Shown: one piece after another, positions 60,580 through 64,000 of the stretch
Numbering within the stretch: position 1 is the stretch's first letter
How the letters are laid out: each line of letters starts with the position of its first letter
NCBI GenBank assembly: GCA_003342895.1
Contig: PTFA01000194.1
Span: 1,047,124-1,111,123 of the forward strand
Reading direction: 5' to 3'
From: Casuarius casuarius
Taxonomy: Eukaryota > Chordata > Aves > Casuariiformes > Casuariidae
DNA: 64,000 nt
The notes under the pieces: model-generated
The model's database searches: none
What the model saw: only the letters and a program-made list of their open reading frames with translations
What the model was told of the DNA's origin: nothing
Made by a program: the position numbers and the translations under genes

Positions 60580-63520
60580 AAAAAAAAACCATAAAAAACC
60601 CCCCTTTGAGCTGGTGCAACGAGGAGACACACTTTTGTCCCCCTCTGCTCCCAGGTCCACCTGTGGTGAGAGCCCGCAGCGCTGTGCTCGTCTCCCTGGG
60701 CTCGAACAGCCTTGAGCAGAGGGACCCAGCAGTGAGCACAGGGACATACAGAGGCTGAGGACTTCTCCTGTGCTACAGCATCCATGAAAGCAGTGCCAAC
60801 AAACTGGCTGAAAGGAGAAAGGTAAATTACTTATACCTATAGCAGCATAAGTCAAACTCTGGACTGCGGCAACATGCCTTTAATGATCTCACTAGTTACT
60901 GGGCTTTGGTATCAAAAAAGGGATGGAAAGCGCTTTTTCCATCAATGCCCACTCTGACTACAACACCCCTAGCAACTCTCCCAGCAGACCCAAGCAAGTG
61001 GTCTTTGGTGGCCCGGAAAGCCCATGATGTGGTAGATCCACAGCTCTGGCCCAAGCCCCGGTTGGCCAACTGCAGCCAGAGGAAAAGCTACAGCCAGACC
61101 TTCAGCTGCGGACACGGAGGAGCGTATCACATAAACAGGTATGTGCACGCTACTGCATGTTCTGTGAGTGAGTGCGCGGGCTCTATGGCTGCAAGAGGCA
61201 GGCAGCACCCGCTAGAGCAGCCTCAGGGCTTGATCGCTTCACGCAGCGAGTGTTTTATGCAGGACTTGTGCTCTGGGGCTTCCACACAGAGTGTGAGGTC
61301 ATGCAGCAAACCACAGGTTAAAGAAAACCCCCTCTTTTATGTTAAAAATTCACTGACCACAGTTGTACCTTGTGCCTTGCAAAGGTCTAACCTTCAAAAT
61401 CTTCTGTGAGATGGATTTATTTTTCTCCTGGCTGGCTCTAGTCACAGCCCTTTAGGATGGGCCCTCACTCAGAGCCTTTTTTGGGGGCAATGAACAAAAG
61501 CCACTTGTTGTTGGGCTACCTGGCAATACAGCTCCCAGTCCTACCCCGGAGGAGAGCAACTGCAGTCAATTGAGCCCTGTGTGTTGTGCTTGGCCTTCTG
61601 GTGCTCCCCGTGCCTTGGCTAGCATTGATTCCCCTAGAAACTGTGCTTTGCACTGTTTTCCACGTTGCAAAAAGCACCTCCGAAAATTGCAGTCTCTCTT
61701 GGCTCACCCGTAAGGGAAGCAAGCTGCTGGACGAGAGTGAGTGCCGAGTTGCTTCGATCTGCCAGTGCAACCATGTGTGTGTGCTCAGCATCCCTGCAGC
61801 CTCCTTCTCCTCCTCTTGGCTCTGCCCTGCAAGAGAAGCAGGTTGGGACCCGGCCACTAAGCTAGGGCTGCATCCAGCTGAAGAAACCCAGATGGGGCTG
61901 GGAGGCCCTGGACGTCCTGCAGGCCATGGGCAGGAGGTACAGGAAGCAAAACTGGAGGGATGACTGTGGGCAGAGCCAAGCCACAAAACACCTGGAAAGT
62001 GCCCATCACAAGCAGCCAGCTTCGCTTTCCTTCAGCGTTGGGAGGCTGAGACACTTTCCAAAAGGCTCACAGGAAGCAAGGGAAGGTTTCAGGCCAGCTG
62101 CCGCGGGAATGCTCTGCTTCCTAATGCCAGCTCAACTGTGGGACTCAGGAGAGATTTTCCAGGCTGCAAACCAGGAGTGCTTGGGCTTCTCCCCCCAGCA
62201 CAGAGCTGCTCCCTTCCCAGGGCACTGAACCCGCGTGGAGGTGTGGTCTGGGGCTGCACATCGGTGGGAACAATGTGCACAAGCCAGGTCCTGCACAGGA
62301 GGAGGCTGAACCAGGCACTCCAGCAAATCCCCCAGTTTCCCTCTGCCGAGGCTGTTCAGTCCTGCCTCTAAACCTGGCTCAGCCACCTGGGTGTAGCCCG
62401 GTGCCAAAGCAGGTAGTTTGCTTCCAAGAGAAGGTATTAGACAGACAGCTGTTGAAAGCAGTTTGGGCAGGGTCTAGTTCATGTGAGAGGGCGTGCACGA
62501 CTCCCTTACAAATCCCTGACTCCACAAGCCATGGTTAGCTGAGTCTGGCCTGAAAGTTTTTCCAAAAGTACCAAGTTCAAGCCACTTCTCTCAACATCCT
62601 TTTAAATGAAACCACCTAGCCTTTCCTTCCAAAACAATGATTTTGTTTTCCAGTTGACATGTATAAGGAAGAACAGCTAGGGTGAGCTTTAATTCACACA
62701 TTTTGATTGATCAAAACTATGATTTTTACCCCATTTTTCAATAAGCCATTGACCCAAAAGTGCACTCCTCTCCCACAGCTGTGTCTCAATACCTGCGCTC
62801 TGCTCACTGCATGCAGTGAGATTTGACTTTTGTTTTTTCCCCTTCTTTAAATATGATGGAAGAGCTAACGACTACTGTCATACAGATAAAAGACTGACAA
62901 GTACCAGGCAAATACTTCTAGGCAAATGTTAATATTCACACATACTTCTGCAGTACAAGAAGCCAGGAATATTCTATAACATTAGCTTTATCCCTTGCCA
63001 TGACACACAGCTTTCACACTGAAAAATCCCAAATCATTTTGCAGATGATAGGAAAGATCATTTCCCTGCCACTGAAAGTCACAACCGCTCCTGAGCAAGA
63101 GCCCAGCAGTGGGTCTCTGCCAGAAGCATGCTGCCCAGGACATCTGTAAATGGGGAACAAAGACACCTGAGGCCAACTGAAACTGTGGAGTTAGTTTTTA
63201 GGGACCAAGAATAGAATTACCTGAGCTGGAATTTAGCCCGGACAAGGGGATTAACACCCCCAGCTCTTGTAAAAGGAGTCAGGAGAACTTTCCATGACCT
63301 TCAGCATGAGGACCAGTTTCAGGTGTAGCACAGGGCTGGCCATCCATGAGCAGCACTGAGGTGGAAAAGGGGTTGACGCAAGCACAAGTTCAACACCTGC
63401 TAAATCCCCATCGCTGATGCTTTTATCAGACAGTCTCCCATCCTACCACAGTTATAGAAGATCAACAGCAACATGAAGCTAGATGTCAAGAGGTCCCATG
63501 TGCTAAGCCTAGATCTGCAA
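60580..63520. other. Intron DNA, no gene recognised
   Basis: GC-rich to 62.5 kb with chance frames on both strands, then A/T-richer (62.6-63.0 kb). No exon-1 motif of HS3ST3 and no repeat family was recognised. Confidence 0.5.
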
Positions 63521-63521
63521 G

Positions 63522-63589
63522 AGCCACTGCATGCCTCTGAGCAAGTAAGCTTTTTGCCTCAGTTTCCCCAGTAGTAGAGTGGGGATTCC
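63522..63589 (+). mobile_element. MIR-like SINE core
   Basis: GCCACTGCATGCCTCTGAGC, AAGTAAGC, TTTGCCTCAGTTTCCCCAG and AGTGGGGATTCC follow the order of the MIR core (GCCACTT..CTGTGTGACCTTGGGCAAGT..CCTCAGTTTCCCCATCT..AATGGGGATAA). Old and diverged, plus orientation. Confidence 0.65.
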
Positions 63590-64000
63590 TCCACTCCACC
63601 AAGGCTGACGATGTCCATGGTGTTTCCTTAACCAGTGGACTTGCATCACCACCTACTTATGGCAGCGTTCAACCTGACCACTAAACTGGCTGCCAAGCTG
63701 GGCAGAGGCAAGCAACTGCTCTCCCTCACAAAGACACTATTACTGTTGTACATCAGTTGCACCCATGGAGTCAGCTCCTGGAGGAAGACAGCCACGAGCC
63801 TTGGAAATCCCAGCTGAACTCACAGCCAGCTGGGGCCCCTACAACTCCCACCTTACTGGAAACACTGGCAACAGAGCAGAACAATTTGCTCAGAGCGGTT
63901 TCCAACAAGGAACTTCCCAAGGCAGGTTGACCTCTGGGGGCTTCCTAGTTCAGTTTTGCAGAGCTGAGAGATTCTGAGCTGCTGGCTGGGGATCAGGAGA

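Larger units (their letters stand above)
25286..64000 (-). other. Inferred HS3ST3 intron 1 (partial; runs past the window edge)
   Basis: HS3ST3 genes have two coding exons separated by a very large intron. No frame on the minus strand to the right of the terminal exon shows the exon-1 hallmarks: a membrane anchor, a proline/serine-rich stem, and the Lys-Gly-Gly-Thr-Arg 5'-PAPS loop followed by the EPHFFD-type block. The simplest reading is that exon 1 lies beyond 64000, so at least 38.7 kb here is intron. Repeats, gaps and candidate elements inside it are listed separately. Exon 1 is normally very GC-rich and could be missing from an assembly, but neither N gap has GC-rich edges. Confidence 0.6.

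Overview
This is a non-coding-rich window of a vertebrate nuclear genome, almost certainly a bird. Two things point to birds: a textbook 5'-truncated CR1 LINE 3' end (about 28.67-28.84 kb), and overall sparse interspersed repeats, mostly CR1 and MIR-like fragments. No bacterial or viral gene organisation, rRNA, tRNA or CRISPR array was seen. The many medium-length open frames are chance frames in non-coding DNA.

The one certain gene part is the terminal coding exon of a heparan sulfate glucosamine 3-O-sulfotransferase 3 gene (HS3ST3A1/HS3ST3B1 type) on the minus strand at 24642-25260. It has a strong polypyrimidine/AG acceptor at its 5' end, an in-frame TGA and a plausible AATAAA signal about 0.7 kb downstream. 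It encodes the C-terminal half of the Golgi sulfotransferase domain. The first exon, with cytoplasmic tail, membrane anchor and 5'-PAPS-binding loop, is not recognisable in the window. The 38.7 kb to the right is therefore read as part of the single large intron, and the 23.9 kb to the left as downstream intergenic DNA.

Left part (1-23.9 kb): single-copy non-coding DNA with a TG microsatellite, one possible degenerate CR1 piece and an orphan CpG island at 16.13-16.45 kb. Middle (25.3-36 kb): intron with an old CR1 copy (27.1-27.6 kb), the young-style CR1, an AT-rich homeobox-motif segment (29.7-30.0 kb) and a small ATG-started frame coding for a 59-residue single-pass membrane-type peptide (35.03-35.21 kb). 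Right (36-64 kb): two 55-N assembly gaps each flanked by A-runs, MIR-like SINE remnants, a 600-bp homopurine tract (46.6-47.2 kb), CpG clusters at 44.5 and 58.6 kb, and several AT-rich blocks with homeodomain/POU/SOX-type words that look like candidate conserved regulatory elements.

No new enzymatic or defence system could be demonstrated. The most worthwhile leads are the small membrane-peptide frame, the orphan CpG islands and the candidate enhancers in the HS3ST3 intron. All family comparisons are from memory and no database search was possible.
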